Below are positions 25,268-32,538 of a stretch of 37,360 bases of DNA, in pieces. The stretch is from contig CAJXWQ010000019.1 in assembly GCA_913062605.1 (NCBI GenBank), positions 1 to 37,360 on the forward strand. The letters are read 5' to 3'. This DNA comes from an uncultured Cellvibrionales bacterium (GTDB lineage: Bacteria; Pseudomonadota; Gammaproteobacteria; Pseudomonadales; Porticoccaceae). The number at the start of each line of letters is the position of its first letter. Position 1 is the first letter of the stretch. The translations under genes and the position numbers were made by a program. The notes under the pieces are model-generated. The model had not been told where the DNA came from. It did not search any database and saw nothing but the letters and a program-made list of their open reading frames with translations.

Positions 25268-25888
25268 TCAGCCCCGCCCGCGTGTACGAACAGGGGCTTG
25301 AGGAAGAAAATCGTTCAAGAGGGCAGCGATTTTGGCTAATTCAATGACGATGAATTTTCGGTGCCGGTTTGCAGTATCTAGTGTTTTTTCCATGAATTCT
25401 TTGCTGCCAAAACAGAATTCCGGAGGTGAGATAATTGGGCCTTTGTGTTCTTTCGGTATGAGAGGGAATAGTTCCTTTAATTCAATCTTACGAATTAACA
25501 TAAAGACAGCGCTATCTTTATTGATACCGTACCGATTGCGTCCATGCACTTTGCTCGTTTTCAGGATTTCATCGTATATTTCTTGAATGTCTTTGCGGGT
25601 GTGACGTAGAAAAAATACCACTTCTGATTGCTTAAAGCCAAGATCCAAAAGATCAAGACCTAGGCAGAGACAGAAAACATCAAAGGCTGAAAAATTGGCT
25701 TCAGAACCTTTACCAATAGGCGTATTACTTGTGCTAAAGGCTGCCATTGTATTATCGCCATCCAAAGGTTGGCGATCTAATTCGAGTAGTCGTTTAATCC
25801 TAGTTAGAAAAGCGTTTGGAATCTTTTCATCCCGACCTAAGGTATTAACTTTCCAGCAACTCCATTCAGCTTGATTGCGTTTGTACAT
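25268..25888 (-). CDS. Unrecognised island protein
   Basis: I do not recognise this 206-aa protein. It has no signal peptide. The middle part (FDVFCLCLGLDLLDLGFKQS, then EVVFFLRHTRKDIQEIYDEI) is predicted helical and could form a DNA-binding or protein-contact helix bundle. The start at 25888 is preferred over an ATG 15 bases earlier because GAGG lies six bases upstream. It is read in the same direction as the methyltransferase gene, 37 bases away, and both carry the same 12-bp upstream element. Confidence 0.65.
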   Translation of the reverse strand: MYKRNQAEWSCWKVNTLGRDEKIPNAFLTRIKRLLELDRQPLDGDNTMAAFSTSNTPIGKGSEANFSAFDVFCLCLGLDLLDLGFKQSEVVFFLRHTRKDIQEIYDEILKTSKVHGRNRYGINKDSAVFMLIRKIELKELFPLIPKEHKGPIISPPEFCFGSKEFMEKTLDTANRHRKFIVIELAKIAALLNDFLPQAPVRTRGRG

Positions 25889-25911
25889 ATTTCGCCTCAA
25901 CAACCCTAGTG

Positions 25912-25923
25912 AGGGTTACAATA
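25912..25923 (-). promoter_or_regulatory. Copy 2 of the shared 12-bp element
   Basis: The same TATTGTAACCCT lies 24 bases upstream of the gene starting at 25888. Here it is part of an inverted repeat AACCCT-AGTG-AGGGTT (25902-25917), which strengthens the case for protein binding. Confidence 0.4.
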
Positions 25924-26135
25924 TATCAAGCCCTTATTGGGGTTTCAATAGGTTTGATAACATTTTTCCAGATATATTCAATCTAGAGAGATGGAGCAGA
26001 TCAGTTTGGTGTAGGTCATCCTCCCAGCATAAACTCTTCAAAATCTTCTATGGGTAACGGTTTTCTGAATAGTGATCTGCCCCGCTAATTTCGGACACTT
26101 CGTTAAGCGAGTAAAATTACTCCACGAAGTGAACA

Positions 26136-26420
26136 ATGACAATATCCAAAACCCGCAAACAATACACAACTGAGTTCAAAGAAGAAGCACTGAGGCTGGC
26201 CAGTAAAGTTGGTACAACAAAAGCAGCTCGAGAACTCGGTGTTTATCAGTCCCAGATTTATGGCTGGCGATCAGCTGCTCAAAAGAAGGCTTCCACCAGC
26301 AAGCGAGAATCAGGTTTAGCGACAGAGAATGCTCGGCTCAGGCGTCAATTAGCCGAACAGGCTGAGGAGCTTGAAATCTTAAAAAAGGCGGCCACCTACT
26401 TCGCGAAAAACCAAAAGTAA
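26136..26420 (+). CDS. IS3-family transposase OrfA
   Basis: This 94-aa product binds the IS ends. It has the helix-turn-helix KQYTTEFKEEALRLASKVG, then TTKAARELGVYQSQIYGW, followed by a leucine-zipper-like coiled coil (ENARLRRQLAEQAEELEILK). Length is standard. The frame ends in the region where IS3 elements shift by -1 into orfB; a run of five A residues at 26406-26410 could serve, but orfB is broken. Confidence 0.92.
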   Translation: MTISKTRKQYTTEFKEEALRLASKVGTTKAARELGVYQSQIYGWRSAAQKKASTSKRESGLATENARLRRQLAEQAEELEILKKAATYFAKNQK

Positions 26421-27278
26421 CACGGTACCAATTCATTCAGAAACATCGTGATCAGTTTCGCCTTGTGCGAATGATTGCGGTGTTCGGAGTGTCGCGAAGC
26501 GGGTATTACGCATGGGTGAAGCGCTGCCAGAATCCTTCTGTGCGACAGTTGACCCAGCAGGCTGTGGGCGCAAAGATTAAATTAGCGTTTTTACAGCAAC
26601 AAGCAACGAGACGGTGCTCGTCGCATTCAGGCAGAACTTCACGAACAAGGTCATCAGCATGACATTAAAACAATTGGTCGAAGCATGAAACGCCAAAACC
26701 TCGTCGCTAAAGCAGCCCGTAAGTTTAAGGTCACTACGGATAGCAATCATCGATTGCCTGTGGCGCCGAACCTGCTTGGTCAGAACTTTACTGCGGATCA
26801 ACCCAATCAAAAATGGGCAGGCGATATTACCTATACTTTACACGAGTGAAGGTTGGTTTTATCTGGCGGTGATAATTGATCTCTACTCGCGTGCTGTTAT
26901 TGGCTGGTCGATGAGTACACGGCTGACAGCTGACTTGGTGTGCGATGCTTTGAGTATGGCGCTGTGGCGTAGAGGATTCCCAAAAGGTGTGATTGTTCAT
27001 AGTGACCGAGGTAGCCAGTATTGCTCAAAGGCTTACCGGGAAATTATCGACAAGCATCAACTGAAGCAGAGTATGAGCCGCAAGGGTAATTGCTGGGATA
27101 ACGCTTGCGTAGAAAGCTTTTTCCATTCATTCAAGGTGGAGGCTATTCAATACGAACCGCTGATGAACCGCGCCAGGCCGTATTCGAATACATTGAGGTT
27201 GATTACAACCGAAAGAGAAGGCACAGTACTCTTGGCTATCTTAGCCCTGAGCAATATGAAAAACTAAATATCGCTTAG
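26405..27278 (+). pseudogene. IS3-family transposase OrfB, frameshifted three times
   Basis: Pieces of the DDE integrase are spread over several frames. VTRYQFIQKHRDQFRLVRM and VSRSGYYAWVKR lie in the first; ARRIQAELHEQGHQHDIKTI and QKWAGDITYT in the second. The third holds GWFYLAVIIDLYSRAVIGWS, HSDRGSQYCS and [14 protein letters not shown]. The fourth holds [20 protein letters not shown] and [11 protein letters not shown], ending at TAG 27276-27278. Shifts fall near 26600-26607, 26830-26845 and 27160-27175. All catalytic motifs remain readable, so the decay is recent, but the enzyme cannot be made. Confidence 0.9.
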
Positions 27279-27361
27279 GTGAGTGTCCGTTTTAGGTGGA
27301 GCAGATCACTGTGTGCTTTGCCCATTACCTCAGCGTTATGTTCTACCAAGAAGGGAATTCG

Positions 27362-27724
27362 ATGGAAACTGAAAGTGTTAGCGTCTTAGGTTTCACTCTA
27401 TTTAAACACAGCGAGAAATCGTTTTTAGCTGCTCTAGATGAGGCCGGAATAAGTCACGGAAGAGTTCACATGTTCTCTTCGCAACTCCAAGTTTCAGGTA
27501 TAGTCGAATCTATTAGTGAATTATCAGAGGCCATGCCATGGAATGCCATTGCCAAGGTCATTGTGGCTTGGATTGAGGCTAAGAAATGTAGAGAAGTAAT
27601 AATCACAACTGAAACAGGCACCACCATTCATGCGAAAGGTTCTTCGACTAAAGATGTTCAAAAAATGTTGCCGGAGTCAGCCAGCATCTTGATAATTGAC
27701 ACGGAACCCGATAGTGAAGCATAA
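27362..27724 (+). CDS. Small cytosolic protein of unknown function
   Basis: I do not recognise this 120-aa protein. The start at 27362 is supported by GAAGGGA upstream; an earlier in-frame start would lie inside the IS end. Two parts are visible: an N-terminal alpha/beta stretch, then WNAIAKVIVAWIEAKKCREV with two beta strands around a TGTTIHAKG turn and a final helix. The second part loosely recalls small components that accompany bacterial effector systems, but that is only an impression. A weak hairpin (27728-27760) follows. It lies between two IS3-type copies, so it is probably horizontally acquired. Confidence 0.65.
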   Translation: METESVSVLGFTLFKHSEKSFLAALDEAGISHGRVHMFSSQLQVSGIVESISELSEAMPWNAIAKVIVAWIEAKKCREVIITTETGTTIHAKGSSTKDVQKMLPESASILIIDTEPDSEA

Positions 27725-27776
27725 AAAGTGATATACGGACCGCAGGGTCTGCTTTATCACACTGTTACAAGGCACT

Positions 27777-28214
27777 ATAAAATTTTTACTTATCGTCATA
27801 GATTTTTTATCTATTCCTGCATATGGATGGGACGAACTTGATAAAGAGTTCTCCTCACTAAATACAGATATGCGCCACATGTGGAGTGGTGGTTCTTGGC
27901 AGCAGGAAGAGGCAGAAGGCTTCTATCGCTTTCTGGTTGCAGGCGGTGGATACGAGCATTACAAATCAAAACTCTACGTGCAGTGGATCGATCATGGCTC
28001 TGATACGGTAGCTCCTAAAGTTATTCGCACCATAGAAATTAAGCAGCTAAACGATAATCCGCTTTACGCATTCAACCTCCCAAGATGTATTGGTGGTTGG
28101 GAGTGCAATAGTATAGAAATCTCTGCAACGCACAGTTATGAACTAACTAAACACAAGTTTAAAATATCATTTACAGGTATTGATCTGCCCCACCAATTTC
28201 GGACACTTCATTAA
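27777..28214 (+). CDS. Putative secreted protein with AUA-start ambiguity and IS-derived tail
   Basis: The frame is open from just after a TGA at 27730-27732. The most sensible protein begins at ATA (27777): I/M-KFLLIVIDFLSIPAYG is a typical signal peptide and AAGG stands 4 bases before it. The first in-frame ATG (27870) would drop the signal. The mature part (GGGYEHYKSKLYVQWIDHGS, PRCIGGWECNSIEISATHSY) is unrecognised. The last 11 residues are encoded by the end of a truncated IS copy starting at 28181, so the true C-terminus is lost. It is probably a dying gene. Confidence 0.5.
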   Translation: MKFLLIVIDFLSIPAYGWDELDKEFSSLNTDMRHMWSGGSWQQEEAEGFYRFLVAGGGYEHYKSKLYVQWIDHGSDTVAPKVIRTIEIKQLNDNPLYAFNLPRCIGGWECNSIEISATHSYELTKHKFKISFTGIDLPHQFRTLH

Positions 28215-28346
28215 GCGAGTAAAATTACTCCACGAGGTGAATAATGACAAAATCAACAACCCGCAAACAGTATGTAACTGAATTTAAAGAAGCAACTCTT
28301 CGACTGGCCAGAAAAATTGGTGTAACTAAAGCGGCGAAAGAGCTTT
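28181..28346 (+). mobile_element. Truncated left end of a second IS3-type element
   Basis: The sequence from TGATCTGCCCCACCAATTTC onward matches the left 165 bases or so of the element at 26073 (roughly four bases in five). It includes the inverted repeat and the first part of orfA (ATG at 28243; TTRKQYVTEFKEATLRLARK). The match stops after AAKEL near 28346. From there to 28460 I see only an open tail of about 33 codons ending at 28445 that I cannot identify. The difference between the copies shows they are separate, related insertions. Confidence 0.85.
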
Positions 28347-28460
28347 GTCCTGGAAAACCTATGTGGCGCAGGGGAATTATTTGAATTCACATGGTGTATT
28401 ATCGCTAAGATAGTGAGTAAATCAGAATTTTTCCGTATTGGGTGAGAATTTGAGGGCTTT

Positions 28461-29348
28461 ATGAGTCAAGTTAAAGAGCTTCATAGATCGTATTTATTTG
28501 TTCCTGGGTCAGAACCAAGACGAGTTGATAAAAGTTTGGAAGTTCCCGCCGATGTGTTGATTTTTGATTTAGAGGATGCGGTTTTACCACATGAAAAATC
28601 CTATGCACGCCAGCTTGTCGTTGACACAATTAATGCTCCAGAATTGATGAAGCGTAAAAAAATTATTCGTGTGAATGGAGTGTCTACACCGTGGTTCGAA
28701 GATGATATAGCAGCAATTTCTGAATGTATGAATACTGACATTATGCTACCTAAATGTGAGTCAGTAGAAAATCTCAATTTGGTTAGGACGCTCATTAAGC
28801 AAACAGGCTGTGCTCTATTTGGACTTGTTGAAACAGCACGTGGTGTGTTGAATCTGGCTGATATTGTTAGAGATTTCCCTGTCCCTGGAACACTTTGTTT
28901 TGGGCATGTCGATTTTGCTGCTGATATGGAGCTGAGTGATAGTGATGCATCAAAAGGTGCTGTATATCATGCACGCTGTCAAATTGCATTAGCCTCAAAA
29001 GCCTCTGGGCTTACTGCAATTGATAACATTTGTTTAGATGTTTGTAATGAACAGGTGATCAGGGATGATGCTCTGCTGGGGATGCATTTGGGCTATGGGG
29101 GGAAGCTATGTATACATCCCAGACAGGTTGTCATTGTTAATGAGGTCTATACCCCCACAGCTGATCAAGTGAGTCGTGCAAAAGCCATACTGACTGCATG
29201 GGAAGAAGTGAAACAGCAGGATGTCGGTGTGTTTGTGTATGAGAACAAGATGATTGATTTGCCGGCTATTCGGGCACAAGAACATTTATTAAAGCGTGCT
29301 GAAGCTATCTCCATTTCACATACTGATAATAATCAGGTGGAAGAATGA
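28461..29348 (+). CDS. CoA ester lyase of the CitE / malyl-CoA lyase family
   Basis: The 295-aa TIM-barrel protein has the family landmarks RSYLFVPGSEPRR (10-21), VLIFDLEDAVLPHEK, the Mg-binding Glu in GLVETARGV and Asp in GHVDFAADM, and GKLCIHPRQV near the C-terminus. Relatives cleave or form malyl-CoA, beta-methylmalyl-CoA or citramalyl-CoA. The next gene encodes a mesaconyl-CoA-hydratase-like protein and overlaps by four bases (ATGA), which favours a C4-C5 branched dicarboxyl-CoA substrate. Exact specificity cannot be read. Confidence 0.88.
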   Translation: MSQVKELHRSYLFVPGSEPRRVDKSLEVPADVLIFDLEDAVLPHEKSYARQLVVDTINAPELMKRKKIIRVNGVSTPWFEDDIAAISECMNTDIMLPKCESVENLNLVRTLIKQTGCALFGLVETARGVLNLADIVRDFPVPGTLCFGHVDFAADMELSDSDASKGAVYHARCQIALASKASGLTAIDNICLDVCNEQVIRDDALLGMHLGYGGKLCIHPRQVVIVNEVYTPTADQVSRAKAILTAWEEVKQQDVGVFVYENKMIDLPAIRAQEHLLKRAEAISISHTDNNQVEE

Positions 29349-30370
29349 ATGTGATACTAGTCGAAGGGCCATATTTTGAGGATTTTGACATCGGTGAGGT
29401 GTTGGAATCTCCACCGTCAATCACGTTAACTGACGGTTTTTCAGCTATTCATCAGGCCATTTTTGGCGATCGTCTTAGATTGCCGCTGGATCAGCCGTTT
29501 TGTAAAGAAGTAACCGGCTCAGAAAAAGTATTGGTCAACCCTTCTATGGTAATTAATGTTGCAATAGGGCAAACGACCTATGCAACACAGCGTGTTATGG
29601 GGAATTTGTTCTACCGGGGATTGGTGCTGAAGCGGCAGGTTTATCTGGGTGATACGTTAAGTACGACAACCAAGGTGGTTGCTTTGTGCCAGAACAGAAT
29701 AAAACCTGGGCGGAAATCGAGTGGTATGGTGGTACTGGAAATACAAGTCCGCAACCAATTAGGGGAAGAAATCCTTCATTTTTGGCGTTGTGCCATGGTG
29801 CCCTGTCGTGATACTGAAGTAGATACGGGGCATAGAGATGACCTGAATACGATTTCTCCAAAAATTAACCAGGATGCTCTGATCAATGCTATTCCTTCTC
29901 TATGGAATTTAAATCTATTTCGTCAGCGGTTCAGTGGAATCCATTTTGATGAGATTGACGAAGGTGCACATTATCGAGTTGAGGCAAGGGAAGCAGTAAC
30001 CTGTGCCCTTGAGCTCGTTCGGTTAACGCTTAATATGGCCATAACACATACGGATCCTGCCGCCAGTGTTTATGGTAAACGACTTGTTTACGGTGGACAT
30101 ACAATATCAGTAGCAGCTGCTCAGATAATGAAAGCATTACCCAATGTGGTAACTTTGATTGCTTGGCACCATTGCAATCACCTCGCACCTGTTTTTGAGC
30201 ATGATATGTTACAAAGTGAAATTTTTGTGGATAAAAAAATACCAGAAAAATCAGGTGGTGGTTTAGTGGAGTTGACGGTTAAAGTTTGGGCCGAGCGGGC
30301 TGAAGGTAATCCCGATTCGGGCACGAGCGTACAGGTTCTTGATTGGAGCTTGGTTGTATTAATGGCTTAA
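29345..30370 (+). CDS. Double-hotdog MaoC-type dehydratase, mesaconyl-CoA hydratase-like
   Basis: The 341-aa protein has two hotdog halves. It resembles mesaconyl-CoA hydratase (beta-methylmalyl-CoA dehydratase) in length and in FEDFDIGEVLESPPSITLTD, LFYRGLVLKRQVYLGDTLS, YGKRLVYGGHTISVAAAQI and the closing strand VLDWSLVVLMA. The enzyme would interconvert an unsaturated C5 dicarboxyl-CoA and the 3-hydroxy form that the upstream lyase splits. The pair may therefore be a hydration-cleavage module. An itaconyl-CoA hydratase role is an alternative. The assignment rests on remembered family sequences. Confidence 0.75.
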   Translation: MNVILVEGPYFEDFDIGEVLESPPSITLTDGFSAIHQAIFGDRLRLPLDQPFCKEVTGSEKVLVNPSMVINVAIGQTTYATQRVMGNLFYRGLVLKRQVYLGDTLSTTTKVVALCQNRIKPGRKSSGMVVLEIQVRNQLGEEILHFWRCAMVPCRDTEVDTGHRDDLNTISPKINQDALINAIPSLWNLNLFRQRFSGIHFDEIDEGAHYRVEAREAVTCALELVRLTLNMAITHTDPAASVYGKRLVYGGHTISVAAAQIMKALPNVVTLIAWHHCNHLAPVFEHDMLQSEIFVDKKIPEKSGGGLVELTVKVWAERAEGNPDSGTSVQVLDWSLVVLMA

Positions 30371-30395
30371 CTATTTTAACTAATAGTCCTGAGCC

Positions 30396-30953
30396 TTAAA
30401 ATGACTCTTTATTATCCCCGGTATAGTATTCGGGGTGGAACTGTAAGACTTGCTCTCCATTGCTCTGCCATGAGTGGCAGCCATCTATGTAAAAAGGTTT
30501 TGATTTGTCAGACGTGGCTTTGCCTTTCGTAATGCCTGCCATGCTTTGAAAAATAGTTGTTGTGGCGGGGCCGATGAGATCAGCTAAGTGTGTACAACCT
30601 TGTATGCCGCCAACAAGTTTTTTAACACGCTGCGTCCAGCCTGGAGCTATTTTTTCACCAATCAATTTTTTGAAAATGAGGGTGATGTCCCCGCAGCAAG
30701 CATAGGGGGCATTTTCTGTTATAGCAATACAGTCATGCACAATGAGCTGCTCGTCAACAGTTAAACGAATCCACATTTCATGGAGTGGCTCCCCAGGCTT
30801 TATTGTACCTCGGTGTATATTTTCAAAAGCATAGGTTTTTATATCGGTGATGTGTGCATCTATATCCCACAATTCATCATCTCTCTGGAAACCTCTGCAA
30901 GTAATTTGTCGAGTATGAAGCTCTTTTCTGGGTTGATTTGTTGGTAGTGGCAT
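30396..30953 (-). CDS. DUF2889 domain protein
   Basis: The 185-aa protein matches DUF2889 almost end to end: ELHTRQITCRGFQRDDELWD, then IDAHITDIKTYAFEN, RGTIKPGEPLHEMWIRLTVD, and LVGGIQGCTHLADLIGPATT. The function of the domain is unknown, though such genes often lie in catabolic clusters of CoA-linked pathways. It is convergent with the hydratase gene. Confidence 0.85.
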   Translation of the reverse strand: MPLPTNQPRKELHTRQITCRGFQRDDELWDIDAHITDIKTYAFENIHRGTIKPGEPLHEMWIRLTVDEQLIVHDCIAITENAPYACCGDITLIFKKLIGEKIAPGWTQRVKKLVGGIQGCTHLADLIGPATTTIFQSMAGITKGKATSDKSKPFYIDGCHSWQSNGEQVLQFHPEYYTGDNKESF

Positions 30954-31003
30954 TTAGTTCCTGTCTCACTTTGTGGTGCTAGTATTGGGGTGTTATTAGA
31001 GCT

Positions 31004-31668
31004 CTAGTCAAACCACATTGAAAAACCATTAACTTCTTCACGGTTGGTGCGGTATTGATTTATGGAGTCATTGTTGTCGGGATAGCCAAGAGCAAGGCCG
31101 CAGATTAAGGAGAGTTGGCCTGAAACCCCAAGTTCTTTTCTCACTAATTCGGGATAGTCACTGGTAGACGCCTGGGGGCAGCTGCCAAGCCCGTGTTCTC
31201 GGGCTGCCAGCATAATACTTTGTAGAAACATACCCATGTCAAATCATGAGCCCTTCCCCATCACTTTGTCAATAAAGAAAAAAAGGCTAACAGGTGCCCC
31301 AAAGAAGTGATAGTTGGCAAGTGAGGCTTTAAGCCTTTTTTCTTTGTCTTTCCTATCAATGTCCAGAGCTTTGTATAGTGCCATCCCACATTCAAATCGA
31401 CGTTTTTTGAATGGTTCAACCCATTCTGCAGGGTAATAATCATAGTCGGGGTTAGGTTTGATGTTATTATTTTGCGCGCCCAAGAGAGCATGGGTGATAG
31501 CTTGCTTAGTTTTTCCTTGTACAATTGCTACTTTCTACGGTTGCGTGTTGGCCCCAGAAGGGCTCCATCGTGCTGTGTCAAGAATTTGGTGGATGGTTTT
31601 TTTGAAACCGGTTTGTCAAGAAAAGCACGGGTTGAGATGCGATCTTTGATCGCTTCGTTTATATTCAT
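31004..31668 (-). pseudogene. Nitroreductase pseudogene (frameshift plus two stops)
   Basis: The original protein of about 221 residues can be reassembled. MNINEAIKDRISTRAFLDKP starts at 31668. A run of seven A residues (eight needed) then shifts the frame. TIHQILDTARWSPSGANTQP follows, then TAG where family members have Trp. After KVAIVQGKTKQAITHALLG and FFFIDKVMGKGS comes TGA, again at a Trp position, then FDMGMFLQSIMLAAREHG to the end. Both stops are one G-to-A change from TGG. Spared stretches remain highly conserved, so inactivation is recent. Confidence 0.9.
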
Positions 31669-31822
31669 CAGTATTCCAGTACAACGCGTATCTGCTATTC
31701 AGGGGGGTGGGGTCGTATCATAAAAACAACTGTTTTTAGGTATGCTGCCATGGTAGATAAGTTGTAAAAGGTGTAATTGCTGACATAAAGTAACGTATTA
31801 ACTGACTATATCTGCAAATATA

Positions 31823-31837
31823 TACCGCTTTGCGGTA
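31823..31837. promoter_or_regulatory. Palindrome upstream of the TetR gene
   Basis: TACCGC-TTT-GCGGTA is a perfect 6-3-6 inverted repeat 57 bases before the TetR start. Symmetry of this kind is usual for TetR operators, so autorepression is likely. No second copy was found in the window by eye. Confidence 0.5.
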
Positions 31838-31893
31838 GCATGCTTGTTTTTTAGCTAACCCCTTTTTAATAGAACAGTGCAAAGAAAAATAAT

Positions 31894-32538
31894 ATGAAGA
31901 CTGCTACAAAAACCCCCAGAAAGTTAAGTGGTGCAAAAAAAACCAGAGAGCATATCCTGAATGTTTCTGCCAAGCTGTTTAGTAAGCGGGGTTATAACGG
32001 CACTCCGTTAAGAGATATAGCGGCGGCGCTAAACATGAAAGCGGGTAGCCTTTATTATCATTTTGACTCAAAAGAACAATTGATACTGGAGATTTTAACG
32101 ATAGGGACTGAAAATATCTATGAAAGCGTTGTTGGTCGAGTCAAGGATCTTCCTGAAAAGAGTTCTAGCAGGTCCATATTGTTAGCAGCTGCCAAGGGGC
32201 ATTTGGAGGCGCTTCTTGAAAAAGGCGATTACACTTCCACCGGTATTCGTAACTATGGGCAGTTACCTAAGCCCATTCAGTCCAAGGTCTTGCTTGTTCG
32301 GGATAAGTACGAGGATTTGTGGCGAGGCTGGTTGTCAGAGGCGAAGGAAAAAGGTGAGATTAGGCCAGATGTCGATCTGAAAGTCCTTAGGCTCACTATC
32401 CTGGGTGCCTTGAATAGAACATTGGAATGGTATAGGAAGGGAGACCTCAGCGTTGAACAAATTGCTGAGATGCAGCTTGCTTTCTTTTGGGATGGTGTGG
32501 CAAAAGCAGTTAAGAAAACACCTAAAAAACCCGGGTAA
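31894..32538 (+). CDS. TetR-family transcriptional regulator
   Basis: The 214-aa protein has the TetR DNA-binding domain near residues 17-62: KTREHILNVSAKLFSKRGYN, then GTPLRDIAAALNMKAGSLYYHF. A helical ligand domain follows, with the LYYHFDSKEQLILEI junction typical of regulators of acyl-CoA pathways. Its tail overlaps the convergent MmgE/PrpD gene by 17 bases. A CoA thioester of the nearby pathway is the likely inducer, by inference from the context. Confidence 0.92.
   Translation: MKTATKTPRKLSGAKKTREHILNVSAKLFSKRGYNGTPLRDIAAALNMKAGSLYYHFDSKEQLILEILTIGTENIYESVVGRVKDLPEKSSSRSILLAAAKGHLEALLEKGDYTSTGIRNYGQLPKPIQSKVLLVRDKYEDLWRGWLSEAKEKGEIRPDVDLKVLRLTILGALNRTLEWYRKGDLSVEQIAEMQLAFFWDGVAKAVKKTPKKPG

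Larger units (their letters stand above)
26073..27308 (+). mobile_element. IS3-family insertion sequence with a broken orfB
   Basis: The element is 1236 bp. The left end TGATCTGCCCCGCTAATTTC and the inverted right end TGATCTGCTCCACC share about 20 of the first 27 bases (CGGACACT recurs in both). orfA is intact; orfB has three frameshifts. No 3-base target duplication is seen (TAG left, CTG right). It may have interrupted a leftward gene: the flank 26019-26069, read on the complement, ends with FRKPLPIEDFEEFMLGG and a TGA. Confidence 0.88.

Noticed and set aside
26068..27313. Target-site duplication around the IS
   Set aside because: The three-base flanks do not match at any of the plausible boundaries (26071, 26072 or 26073).
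27338..27361. GTTATGT before the gene at 27362 as another integron core site
   Set aside because: It fails GTTRRRY at one position, and no foldable attC follows the gene at its 3' end.
17155..28460. tRNA-Ser as attachment site of an integrated island with a repeated tRNA 3' end
   Set aside because: No second copy of the tRNA 3' sequence was found by eye, and the recombinase is of the serine type, which does not usually use tRNA genes.
31240..31242. In-frame TGA in the nitroreductase as a selenocysteine codon
   Set aside because: The family has Trp there, an in-frame TAG and a frameshift occur in the same gene, and no SECIS-like hairpin is evident; decay is simpler.
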